A stretch of 64,000 bases of DNA, taken from DATGEP01 sp035310125. Its GTDB lineage: Bacteria > Chloroflexota > Ktedonobacteria > Ktedonobacterales > JADMIN01. Location: NCBI GenBank assembly GCA_035310125.1, contig DATGEP010000096.1, forward strand, positions 9,911-73,910. The letters are read 5' to 3'. Of the stretch, positions 7,986-16,351 are shown one piece after another (position 1 is the stretch's first letter; each line of letters begins with the position of its first letter). The notes under the pieces were generated by a model. The model saw nothing but the letters and a program-made list of their open reading frames with translations. It did no database searches and was not told the DNA's origin. A program made the translations under genes and the position numbers.

Positions 7986-8012
7986 GCCAAGTCCCCTCAG
8001 AGGAGGTTACTG

Positions 8013-8780
8013 ATGGCTACAGACGAACACCCCGGCGCACCGATCCAGCTTGACGCCGTCGGTAAGGTATTCGGCCAGACGCGTGCGCTGGATGATGTGA
8101 CATTCACCGTCTCGCCCGGTGAGACCTTCGGCCTGATTGGCCCCAATGGATCGGGCAAAACGACGCTCATTCGCCTCCTGCTGGGACTGGGGTATCCCAG
8201 CAGCGGTACGGTGCGCGTATTGGGGTGCGAGATGCCAGATCGTCGCGTCGCCACTCACATTGGGTACATGACGCAGGCGAGCGCGCTCTATGGTGAGCTG
8301 ACTGTGCGTGAGAACCTTGCTTTCTTCGGCTCACTCTACGGCCTCTCTAGGCGCATACTCCACGGGCGTATTCCCGAAGTCCTCAATCTGGTAGACATGG
8401 AGGATCGCGCGGGCGATCCGGTCAATCATCTGAGTGGAGGTATGCGCCAGCGTGTCTCGCTCGCCTGCGCGCTCACCCATCAGCCGCGATTGCTCTTTCT
8501 GGACGAGCCGACGGTAGGCATAGACCCGGAGCTGCGGCACGCCTTCTGGGAATACTTCGTCCGGCTCAATGCGCAGGGCGTGACCATTGTCGTCTCTACA
8601 CACCACCTGGACGAAGCGGCGCGCTGTCACCGGCTTGCGCTGCTGCGCTTCGGCAGACTGCTGGCTGTGGATACCCCTGAAGGGCTGCGGCGAACGTCGG
8701 GTGAGGACGATTTCGATAATGCTTTTCTGTATTTCGCCCACCGCGACGCCGATGCTATTACGGCGGGCGGCGTCATATAG
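8013..8780 (+). CDS. ABC transporter ATP-binding protein (DrrA-like efflux)
   Basis: 255 residues from ATG 8013, which has AGGAGG at 8001-8006; the longer frame from 7971 would overlap the operator. Walker A (GPNGSGKTT), Q-loop (YMTQASALYGELTV), signature (HLSGGMRQRV), Walker B (LLFLDEPTVGIDP) and the switch His (VSTHHLDEA) are all intact. Family knowledge places it with DrrA-type ATPases that power drug or lipid export. The partner permease is probably the ABC-2 protein at 9227-10330, separated only by the DDN-like gene. Confidence 0.92.
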   Translation: MATDEHPGAPIQLDAVGKVFGQTRALDDVTFTVSPGETFGLIGPNGSGKTTLIRLLLGLGYPSSGTVRVLGCEMPDRRVATHIGYMTQASALYGELTVRENLAFFGSLYGLSRRILHGRIPEVLNLVDMEDRAGDPVNHLSGGMRQRVSLACALTHQPRLLFLDEPTVGIDPELRHAFWEYFVRLNAQGVTIVVSTHHLDEAARCHRLALLRFGRLLAVDTPEGLRRTSGEDDFDNAFLYFAHRDADAITAGGVI

Positions 8781-8808
8781 CAATTAGGGGAAGGTGAGGG
8801 GTGGCATT

Positions 8809-9198
8809 ATGCCGTTATCGCCGCGGGTCGCGCGTTTCAACCACCGCGTGACAAACCGCGTGACACGGATGTTCGACGGCCGATTACCAGGATTCGCACT
8901 CCTCATCCACACTGGGCGGCGATCCGGGCGGACCTATCGCATTCACATCTATGCTTTCCGCGACGGGGATGACTATATCATCGCGCTTGTCTACGGTGTG
9001 GAGAGCGATTGGGTGCGGAACGTGGAGGCCGCGGGAGTGTGTGAAATAGTCACGCGGGGCCAGCATGTCAGGCTTACCCACCCACGCACCATCACCGACC
9101 CAACCAGGCGCTGGGCGCCGCTTCCCGCACGTCTGGTCCTCGAGCTTATCGGCGCATCGCAGTATATGCGCCTGACCCACCTGCCCGCGTCACATTGA
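8809..9198 (+). CDS. DDN-like F420/flavin-dependent oxidoreductase family protein
   Basis: About 129 residues from ATG 8809; GTG 8794 is an alternative. It matches the deazaflavin-dependent nitroreductase/split-barrel family: FNHRVTNRVTRMFDG, LLIHTGRRSGRTYRI, an aromatic/acidic middle, and WVRNVEAAGVCEIVTRG with the conserved NxxAxG pattern. Known relatives use F420H2 to reduce quinones or nitro compounds; several bind other flavins, so the cofactor is uncertain. It sits between the ATPase and permease genes of an efflux system, so it may modify or detoxify the same compounds. Confidence 0.8.
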   Translation: MPLSPRVARFNHRVTNRVTRMFDGRLPGFALLIHTGRRSGRTYRIHIYAFRDGDDYIIALVYGVESDWVRNVEAAGVCEIVTRGQHVRLTHPRTITDPTRRWAPLPARLVLELIGASQYMRLTHLPASH

Positions 9199-9226
9199 TG
9201 CAAGCAACGAGAAAGAGGTGATCTAC

Positions 9227-10330
9227 ATGTCTTCGCGGCGAGTGTTGGCCCTGGCTCTCCGTATCATCCGCCAGTTTGCACGCGACCGGCGCAGTCTGGC
9301 GCTGCTCTTTCTTGCGCCACTGCTGGTCATGACGCTGCTCAACTTTCTGCTTGGCAGCGGCGGCTCTGGTTTCACGCTGGGCGTCGTGTCGCCCTCCGGT
9401 CCAGCGGGTGAAGCTATTCTCACGCAGCTTTCCTCCCGCCTGAGCAATCAGGCGGGCGTGACGGTGAAGGCCATCTCGCGCGATGGGGTAGATACGGCGC
9501 TCAAGAACGGCGATGCCGATGGAGTGCTCATCTTTCCCGCCAGCTACGACCCAACCACTTCACCCGCGTCCATCACGCTGCGTCTCGATGGGTCAAAGCC
9601 AGGGGAAGCGCAGCAGATTCGGGCGCTTGTCTCTCAGCTTCTGACAGGTCTGCCGGGCGCCCAGGCAGTCACGCCGCCAGCGAGCAGTGATTCGCTTACC
9701 GTCAGTTACCTCTATGGTGGCCCGCAATACACCCAAACGGATGCGCTGGCGCCGCTTTTCGTCGCACTCTTTGCTTTCTTCTTCGTGTTCCTGCTGACGT
9801 CCGTTTCTTTTCTGCGCGAACGTTCTCAGGGCACCATCGAGCGGCTGATGGTTTCGCCACTCAGTAAAACTGAGCTCGTGCTGGGGTACGTGCTGGGCTT
9901 TACCCTCTTTGCCATGCTCCAGTCGCTCATCATTCTGCTCTTCGTCGTCTACGTGTTGCGCGTTCACTATGCGGGTAACCTTGGCCTCATTTTCCTGATG
10001 ACCCTTGCGCTCACCATCGGCGCCGTCAATATGGGCATCTTTGCCTCGGCCTTCGCACGCAACGAGCTGCAAGTTATTCAGCTCATCCCAGTGCTGTTGG
10101 TGCCGCAAATACTCCTGGGCGGACTGTTCTTCCCCGTGGCGACGCTACCTGTCGTCCTCAAGCAGCTCGCGTATGTGTTTCCTTTGACCTACGCCAATAA
10201 TGCCCTCAGGGATGTCATGCTCAAGGGCTTCGGACTCGGCGATATCTGGCCGGACCTGGTGTTCGTCGCCGGTTTCGCCGCCGTGATGGTGCTGGCGGCG
10301 GCGCTTTCAATGCGCCAGGAGCGCCTGTAG
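9227..10330 (+). CDS. ABC-2 type permease (DrrB-like)
   Basis: 367 residues from ATG 9227, with AGAGGTGAT just upstream. Topology is that of ABC-2 exporters: one N-terminal membrane segment (LALLFLAPLLVMTLLNFLLG), a large extracytoplasmic domain (about 50-180), then five segments including the conserved RERSQGTIERLMVSPLSKTE coupling helix and a C-terminal LPVVLKQLAYVFPLTYANNA block. It should form the channel for the ATPase at 8013. The gene ends the TetR-controlled cluster. Confidence 0.9.
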   Translation: MSSRRVLALALRIIRQFARDRRSLALLFLAPLLVMTLLNFLLGSGGSGFTLGVVSPSGPAGEAILTQLSSRLSNQAGVTVKAISRDGVDTALKNGDADGVLIFPASYDPTTSPASITLRLDGSKPGEAQQIRALVSQLLTGLPGAQAVTPPASSDSLTVSYLYGGPQYTQTDALAPLFVALFAFFFVFLLTSVSFLRERSQGTIERLMVSPLSKTELVLGYVLGFTLFAMLQSLIILLFVVYVLRVHYAGNLGLIFLMTLALTIGAVNMGIFASAFARNELQVIQLIPVLLVPQILLGGLFFPVATLPVVLKQLAYVFPLTYANNALRDVMLKGFGLGDIWPDLVFVAGFAAVMVLAAALSMRQERL

Positions 10331-10481
10331 CGCCTGTTGACCGGCACGGTATTCTGTATTCTCGGTGGCACCTGTCATTCAATAGGGGGAGTGACGCCTA
10401 ATGGCCGGGCTAGCCGCATCCCCCAACCTGCTGCCCGCGTGACATTCACCCCGCTGGCGCGTCGCCATGAGGAGACGCGCG

Positions 10482-10511
10482 TTGACCGGAAGCTCCGCGG
10501 ATGGGTACACT
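10482..10511 (+). promoter_or_regulatory. Candidate promoter of the GAF/PAS histidine kinase
   Basis: TTGACC (10482-10487), 18-bp spacer, TACACT (10506-10511). It lies 66 bp before the kinase ATG. A second -10-like TATACT (10571-10576) directly abuts the ATG and is probably fortuitous, because GGAGAGG (10560-10566) serves as ribosome binding site. Confidence 0.5.
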
Positions 10512-10576
10512 ACTTGTTGTTACAGAGTGACTCAGTCCTCGATGGCGGATAGGCGCGCTGGAGAGGACCGTATACT

Positions 10577-13384
10577 ATGGCCGCGACCGGAGAATCTCAC
10601 ACGATGACCGAAGAGCCGCGCTCGCGCACACGTCAGCGACGGTCCACTTCACCTGGTGCGAGGGGTGAGGGCGCGGCGCAGGTTGCGCCGGACGAAACCG
10701 CCATGCCACCGGCGCGCCGCTCGCGGACCACCCTCCCACCCATTCCCACCGTTGATACACCCGCTTCTGTCGCCGCACCGCCAGCTTCCGATCCAGTTAC
10801 AACGTCCACGCTCGCGCAGCGCACCTCGCCGCTGCGACGCAAGCCCGTTCAACGAGGACGGCCACGCGAGAGCAGCATCGTCGGGCTGGCCGAGCGCGCG
10901 CGTCTGGTTCCGGACCAGCGCTCGCTGCTGCCGCTACCTGACCCGCTGGTGTCGGTGCTGCCCGCGATGCGCGCCGCGCTGTTGAATGTCGCGCTTGACG
11001 ATGCGCTGCGTGCTGTTGCGGAGGCACTAGCTGGTGCGCTCAGCCCTGCTGTTGTGCAAATCTGGATCGCCGATCCGATCCCCTGGACGAGTGAGCAGGG
11101 CCGCGTGGGTGGGCTGGAGCTTTTCCCGACACTGCGGCTTCGCGCGTTGGCTCACGCCGGGACGAATACGCTTACGGATAACGGCCTGGACGCGCATTCC
11201 AGCGACACTACATCGCGTTTGTCCGCGCGACCGGATGCGCTCATCGAAGAGGTCATGACCACACGAAACGCCACCGTGCTCGTCGCTGCTGACGACCATC
11301 CGCTCGCCGCCGATTGGGTTTTACGACTCCCTCCGGCACCTGATGCCGCGCCGGTCGCTCCGCGCCTGGGCACGCTCGCTGCGTACCCACTTCGAGCACG
11401 AGGGCAGTTTCTCGGCGTTTTCGCCGTCGGAACGGGGCAGCGGCTCGCCGTTCGGCATCTGGCCGTGCTGGCGGAGCTGGCGGACCTGGCGGCCCTCGCC
11501 GCGGACCGCGACCGGTTGCTTAGCTACTCGCGTAGCCAGGAGGCGTTGGCGCAGACCGTCGTGCGCCACGCACCAGTCGCCGTCGCTGTGTTGACGGGCC
11601 ATGACCACGTCTTCGCCCTGACCAATCCCGCCTTCAATCTACTGCTGGGGCTGGAAAGCGAGATACAGCTTAGCGGGTGCCGCTTACAGGACGCGATACC
11701 GGGGCGAGCGCAGAGTTTCATCGCCAGCCTGCGTCTGGACGCCGTCTACGCGGGCGGTGAGCCGCAAGCTATGCTCGAGCTGCCTATCCACCTGGATCGC
11801 GGCATGACCTACTGGAATGTCACTAGCTCGCCCTTACCTGGCGTCTCCACCGGCGTCGGCGGCGTGCTTGTCGCGGCCGTGGATGTCACGCGGCAGGTGC
11901 TCGCGCGGCAGCGTGCGCAGGAGGCCGCCGAGGTGGCGCAGGAACGTATAGGCCAGATGATGACGCTGCATGCGACCTCGCTGGCTGTGGCGAGCCAGCT
12001 TGGCGCCGACCCGCGCGAGCTGCTGGACGACATCCTCATGCGTTCGATCTCGCTGTTGGAGGCTCACGCCGGCACTGTCTACGTCCGTGACCCCCGGCGC
12101 GACGATCTGGAAGTTATTGTCTGTCAGGGGCTGCGCGGCGACTATATTGGCAGCCGTATCCGTGTCGGCGAGGGGCTGGCGGGCCGTGTCGCGCTGACCG
12201 GACAGGGCCTTCTCGTGGACGATTACCGCGCCCATCCGTTCCGTGCCGCCATCTACGACGACGAGGACTTCAGCGCCGTGATTGCCGTACCGCTGATCCA
12301 GCGCGGCCAGGTGATCGGTGTGCTGGATGTGCTGGATGACGCCGAGCGCCGCGTTTTCACGGAGGACGATCTCTGGCTGCTGGATCTCTTCGCCGCACAG
12401 GCTGCGCAGGCTATCGAGAATGCCCGCACGTATGTGGAGCTAGATCACGCCTACCGCAAGCAGCGTGAGCTTGACCGCATGAAGGACGATTTCATCGCGA
12501 CGGCCTCGCACGAGCTGCGCACCCCACTCACAGGAGTGCAAGGTTTCCTGGATCTGCTACTGGAGTATCCAGGATCGCGCGATGAGCCGCTGGCGCTGGA
12601 TTTCCTGACCAAGGCGGTGGACTCCGCGCAGGAGCTGGCGGAAATTTCGGAACGGGTGCTCCATACGTCGCGGCTGGATACAGGCCGTATCGAGCTACAT
12701 CTGGGGCCGGTCCGGCTGGCAACGGTAGTCGAAGAGACGCTGCGCTCGTTCCGCGAGCTCCGTCAGGCGCAGGGCGGCGGCCATGAATTGCTGGCCGAGG
12801 TACCGCCTGAACTCTATGTGCAAGCCGATCTGGGCCGGCTGAAAGAGGTGCTCGACAACCTCGTCGGCAACGCCATCAAGTATAGTCCGCGCGGCGGGCA
12901 GGTACTCGTACGGTGTGCGCTTGCCGCCTTTGACGAGATAGAACGAGCGCACATAAGTGGAAGCCTGGGCGCCCGGCCCATCGAGGATCGCCCGACAATG
13001 GTGCTGCCGCATGTCACCGACCAGACGCCTGATCCCGAGAATAATCCACTGGCGCCGCTGCCGCATGTAGTCGCCGCTGCCGCGCAACAGCCATTTCTCG
13101 TGATCACGGTGAGCGACGAGGGCATGGGTATCCCCGCCAACGAGGCGGGGCAGCTCTTTGGCCGTTTTGCCCGCATGGAGTCGGCACGCACGAGCCAGAT
13201 TCGTGGCACCGGCCTGGGCCTCTACATCTGCCGCCAGATGGTGCGCGCGATGGGCGGCGATGTGTGGCTGGAGCGCAGCGAGCCGGGCCACGGCAGCATC
13301 TTCGCCGTCGCGCTCGCCGCTGCGCCTGGAGAAAGGGCATCCACTGAAACTGTCGCGCGGGTGGGGAAGGCGTGGAAATCGTAG
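10577..13384 (+). CDS. Soluble multi-domain GAF-PAS-GAF sensor histidine kinase
   Basis: 935 residues, no membrane segments. Order: disordered Pro/Ala/Arg-rich N-terminus (1-90), a divergent GAF-like region (about 130-300), PAS (about 315-430, HAPVAVAVLTGHDHVFALTN), a clear GAF (about 455-610), HisKA with H-box ATASHELRTPLTG (His near 642) and an HATPase domain. N-box DNLVGNAIKYS (about 758), G1 DEGMGIP (about 845), F-box FGRFARM and G2 RGTGLGLYIC are intact. The stretch between N-box and G1 carries an extra loop of roughly 45 residues (IERAHISGSLGARPIEDRP onward). No response regulator is adjacent, so this is an orphan kinase sensing a cytoplasmic signal. SD GGAGAGG supports ATG 10577. Confidence 0.9.
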   Translation: MAATGESHTMTEEPRSRTRQRRSTSPGARGEGAAQVAPDETAMPPARRSRTTLPPIPTVDTPASVAAPPASDPVTTSTLAQRTSPLRRKPVQRGRPRESSIVGLAERARLVPDQRSLLPLPDPLVSVLPAMRAALLNVALDDALRAVAEALAGALSPAVVQIWIADPIPWTSEQGRVGGLELFPTLRLRALAHAGTNTLTDNGLDAHSSDTTSRLSARPDALIEEVMTTRNATVLVAADDHPLAADWVLRLPPAPDAAPVAPRLGTLAAYPLRARGQFLGVFAVGTGQRLAVRHLAVLAELADLAALAADRDRLLSYSRSQEALAQTVVRHAPVAVAVLTGHDHVFALTNPAFNLLLGLESEIQLSGCRLQDAIPGRAQSFIASLRLDAVYAGGEPQAMLELPIHLDRGMTYWNVTSSPLPGVSTGVGGVLVAAVDVTRQVLARQRAQEAAEVAQERIGQMMTLHATSLAVASQLGADPRELLDDILMRSISLLEAHAGTVYVRDPRRDDLEVIVCQGLRGDYIGSRIRVGEGLAGRVALTGQGLLVDDYRAHPFRAAIYDDEDFSAVIAVPLIQRGQVIGVLDVLDDAERRVFTEDDLWLLDLFAAQAAQAIENARTYVELDHAYRKQRELDRMKDDFIATASHELRTPLTGVQGFLDLLLEYPGSRDEPLALDFLTKAVDSAQELAEISERVLHTSRLDTGRIELHLGPVRLATVVEETLRSFRELRQAQGGGHELLAEVPPELYVQADLGRLKEVLDNLVGNAIKYSPRGGQVLVRCALAAFDEIERAHISGSLGARPIEDRPTMVLPHVTDQTPDPENNPLAPLPHVVAAAAQQPFLVITVSDEGMGIPANEAGQLFGRFARMESARTSQIRGTGLGLYICRQMVRAMGGDVWLERSEPGHGSIFAVALAAAPGERASTETVARVGKAWKS

Positions 13385-13466
13385 CTCCTGCACCGGCGCT
13401 CGCTCCCTGGCGTGGGATGGCGCGATACGAGGGAAGCCCAGCCGCGATGCGGGAGGAGCGCGCGGG

Positions 13467-14396
13467 ATGTGTGAGTCCGCTGATGCGAAGGAGTGGAAGC
13501 TGCGCTGCCGTGCCCGGCGGTATTGGCCGCTGGCTGGACTGACGCTCACCCTGCCCGGCGCATCGCGTCCCTACCATATCGCGCAGCCGGCGTTTCCCGA
13601 CGATCTGTTGGACGAGCTGGCCGCGCGGTCGCATCGAGGAGCGCGCCCTCGGCGTAGCAGCAATCCGCACTTCAGCGGCCATCCAGTGTTGCGGGCCGCC
13701 GCCGTCGAGGCGCATCAGAAGGTGGATAGCGGCGGCCATCTGCCATATTGGGGGCTGCTCTGGCCCAGCGGACTGGCGCTGGCTGAAGAATTGTTGCGCG
13801 CCACCCTCACCAGCGCGGAAGGATCTCTCCATCGGGACATGCGGGCGCGGCAGGCGGCGCTCCTACCAAGCGGCTCTGAAAGCAAGCTCGCTTCCCCCGT
13901 CGCCCCGCGGGGCGATGGGCCGGGGGTAAGGTCCCTTCATTCCCTTGAGCTTGGCTGCGGGCTGGGAGTGACGGCGACGGCGGCGTTGGATTCGGGATTG
14001 ACGCTTACCGCTGCCGATTGTTTTCCGGAGGCGCTGGCGTTCTGCCGCTACAATACCCAACGCAATATGGGCCGCACACCCACGACCTGGCTGGTGGACT
14101 GGCGCACCGAGGCGGGGCGCGCCGCCCTGGCCCTCGCCGCCCCGTATGATCTGCTCCTCGCCGCGGATGTGCTCTACGAAGAACCTGACATCGCCCTATT
14201 GCTCGATCTGGCGCCGCGACTCGTAGGATCAGGTGGGCAGTTTTGCCTGGCAGAGCCGGGGCGGCGTGTGTCGCTGAAGTTCGTCGAGGAGGCGCGGGCG
14301 CGCGGCTGGAAAGATACCCCAACCGTACACGAGCGCCTATGGCCACCAGATGGTGACTATGCGCGGGTCACAATACACCAATTTGTTGTAGCTTGA
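13467..14396 (+). CDS. Class I SAM-dependent methyltransferase (METTL/ETFB-KMT-like) with repeat-derived insert
   Basis: 309 residues from ATG 13467, preceded by GGGAGGAG; longer in-frame starts run into the kinase gene and are unlikely. It has the N-terminal PYWGLLWPSGLALAEELL block of the PF10294-like protein methyltransferases, SAM motif I LELGCGLGVTATAALDSG, acidic motif II TAADCFPEAL, a WLVDWR motif and YDLLLAADVLYEE. Such enzymes methylate protein lysines; the target is unknown. Just before motif I the protein carries an extra segment (about residues 115-155) encoded by a palindromic repeat at 13894-13930. Confidence 0.8.
   Translation: MCESADAKEWKLRCRARRYWPLAGLTLTLPGASRPYHIAQPAFPDDLLDELAARSHRGARPRRSSNPHFSGHPVLRAAAVEAHQKVDSGGHLPYWGLLWPSGLALAEELLRATLTSAEGSLHRDMRARQAALLPSGSESKLASPVAPRGDGPGVRSLHSLELGCGLGVTATAALDSGLTLTAADCFPEALAFCRYNTQRNMGRTPTTWLVDWRTEAGRAALALAAPYDLLLAADVLYEEPDIALLLDLAPRLVGSGGQFCLAEPGRRVSLKFVEEARARGWKDTPTVHERLWPPDGDYARVTIHQFVVA
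13894..13930. repeat. Palindromic GC-rich repeat inside the methyltransferase gene
   Basis: A 16-bp perfect palindrome TCGCCCCGCGGGGCGA (13900-13915) is nested within CCCCCG (13894-13899) and CGGGGG (13921-13926) and ends GGGGGTAAGG. The translation ASPVAPRGDGPGVRS resembles the reading of small intergenic repeats. The right-hand 16 bases match the murI repeat at 12 of 16 positions. Confidence 0.6.
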
Positions 14397-14637
14397 CTCT
14401 CTCTATCTACCCTCTTTTGCGGATCGCGCTTCTTGCACCAGGTACGAACCTTGCATCGTATACAGTCAGGACGGCTATGCCGTCCGGTGACCTTTCGATG
14501 TATCAGCACCCATGAGGATACGGGCGAAGGAGCATGCGAGCGCCGTGCATATCGTACCTACCCGCAAGCCCTCTATGCCGCCATCACGACATCAGCCGCA
14601 GCCTCGTGTCCGGCGCATCGAGCGTGGATACACGACC

Positions 14638-16110
14638 ATGCAACCGGCGCGTGTGCCAACTCAGCGATATCTGCTGGCATCACTGTGGACTCCGGCGCAT
14701 ACAGCACAGGCGGGTACACTGAGCCGGCTTGCCCAGTCCGCATTTATCAATCCCAACTTCGCGAAGCTCTGGTGGGGGCAGGCTATCTCCAGTGTGGGAG
14801 ACTATGCCTGGGATACCGCGCTCGTCTTGTGGGTCGCCACATTTCTGGCCGCGAACCAATCCTGGGCGCCGCTCGCCGTCAGCGGGGTCATTCTCGCGGC
14901 GGCGGTACCGCAGATCGTCGCCGGCCCCGTCGCCGGTGTCTTCGTGGATCGCTGGGATAAGCGGCGCACAATGATCGTCACGGCTGGTCTACAGGCGCTC
15001 GTCGCGGCACTGTTGATACTGCCTATTGGCGGCGTACCGCTCCCACTGCTTGGCACCGTGCGGCTGCCTCTCTTCTGGCGGCTCGGCATCGCCTACGCCG
15101 ATGTTTCCTTGCTCGCCACGTTCGCGCAATTCTTCAATCCCGCGCAGTTCGCCCTCATCAAGGATATCGTGCCTGAGCCGAAACAGGACCAGGCAATCGA
15201 AACGAGCCAGGCCATCCAGGGGCTTTCCGTCGTCCTCGGCCCGCCACTAGCCGCCGCGCTGGTCTTTGGTCTGGGCTTCGAGTGGGCGCTGCTGCTCAAC
15301 GCGCTCTCCTTCGTCGTGTCGTTCCTGGCCATTTTCGCGATTGAGGCGCCTCCGGCAGCGAGTAGCATTTCTCCCGGCGAGGCAGGCCATTTCATTCGTG
15401 AGTTCCGTGATGGTATGGGCTATGTCGCGAGCCACACGGTCCTGCGTACTATCCTGGTTTCCGAGATACTCACATGGCTCGGTTTCGGCGCGTTGCAATC
15501 CCTCGGCTACTTCTTCATCACCGAAAACCTGCGCGCGCCCGCGAGCGACTACGGGCTGCTGGGCGCCGTCTTTGGCGTCGGCGCGATTGGCGGCGCACTG
15601 CTCGTCACATTCTTCGGACAGCGTATCGGCCTCGCGCACCTGCTCTGGGTGGCCCTCGTTGCCTCTGGCCTGTTCGTCACCGTCATGTCACATCTGACGA
15701 GTCTGTATCCCGCGCTGGTCGCCGCGTTTCTCTTTGGTGTCTCCGCTACGGCGATTCTGGTCAGCGCGAGTCCGCTCGCACTCCACGACACCTCGCGCGA
15801 GTTTGTGGGACGAGTCATGGCAGTCATCAATCCGCTTGGGCGGCTGGCGGCGCTCGTCTCCGTCGTGGTGGCGGGGTTTCTGGTCAGCGAGGTTTTGCGA
15901 GGCTTCCACGCGAGCATCCTGGGTATTACCTTCGATCCAGTAAACGCCGTCTTCACTGGCATGGGCCTGCTCGCTGTCGCGGGAGGCATCTACGCTCGCA
16001 TCAGTCTGCATGACCGCATCCGCACTGGCGGCCAGCAACGCTTAGCGCCGCAAGTAAGAATCGCGGCGAATACCGATCACGATAACCGGCGCACCGGTCT
16101 GAGCGCGTAA
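14638..16110 (+). CDS. MFS transporter (MFS_3, enterobactin-exporter-like group)
   Basis: 490 residues from ATG 14638; the frame extends to ATG 14512, but neither start has a good Shine-Dalgarno. About 12 membrane segments begin at FAKLWWGQAISSVGDYAW, a hallmark opening of the MFS_3 group. The A-loop between TM2 and TM3 is VFVDRWDKRRTMIV, and the TM4 region is FNPAQFALIKDIVPEPKQDQA. Members export drugs, siderophores or other small molecules by proton antiport. The gene stands alone; no regulator is adjacent and the substrate cannot be predicted. Confidence 0.88.
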   Translation: MQPARVPTQRYLLASLWTPAHTAQAGTLSRLAQSAFINPNFAKLWWGQAISSVGDYAWDTALVLWVATFLAANQSWAPLAVSGVILAAAVPQIVAGPVAGVFVDRWDKRRTMIVTAGLQALVAALLILPIGGVPLPLLGTVRLPLFWRLGIAYADVSLLATFAQFFNPAQFALIKDIVPEPKQDQAIETSQAIQGLSVVLGPPLAAALVFGLGFEWALLLNALSFVVSFLAIFAIEAPPAASSISPGEAGHFIREFRDGMGYVASHTVLRTILVSEILTWLGFGALQSLGYFFITENLRAPASDYGLLGAVFGVGAIGGALLVTFFGQRIGLAHLLWVALVASGLFVTVMSHLTSLYPALVAAFLFGVSATAILVSASPLALHDTSREFVGRVMAVINPLGRLAALVSVVVAGFLVSEVLRGFHASILGITFDPVNAVFTGMGLLAVAGGIYARISLHDRIRTGGQQRLAPQVRIAANTDHDNRRTGLSA

Positions 16111-16351
16111 AGACCGCTTTGGTTGTATTACCGCATGCGCTTGCTCCATCTGGGTTGCCTGATTTGCCAATGACCTGGTGTTCCTCGGTACACTGCACAA
16201 AGGTCCCGATAGTATTGCGGCGCTCGAACAAGATGGACACAATCTCCTCCAACGCCCATTAAGAACATCCCATCAAGGATGACCATCGCCCGCCCAGCGT
16301 GTGAGGGGCGTGGAACGGCGGAGCCATCGCGAGGACACCGGGAGGCATTTC

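Noticed and set aside
9181..10450. Shared 15-mer CTGCCCGCGTnACATT at 9181 and 10430
   Set aside because: One copy is inside the DDN-like gene end; no symmetry or promoter relation. Probably chance.
16301..16351. GTG start for the second MFS transporter
   Set aside because: No ribosome site; TTG 16352 has GGGAGG six bases upstream. The choice stays uncertain.
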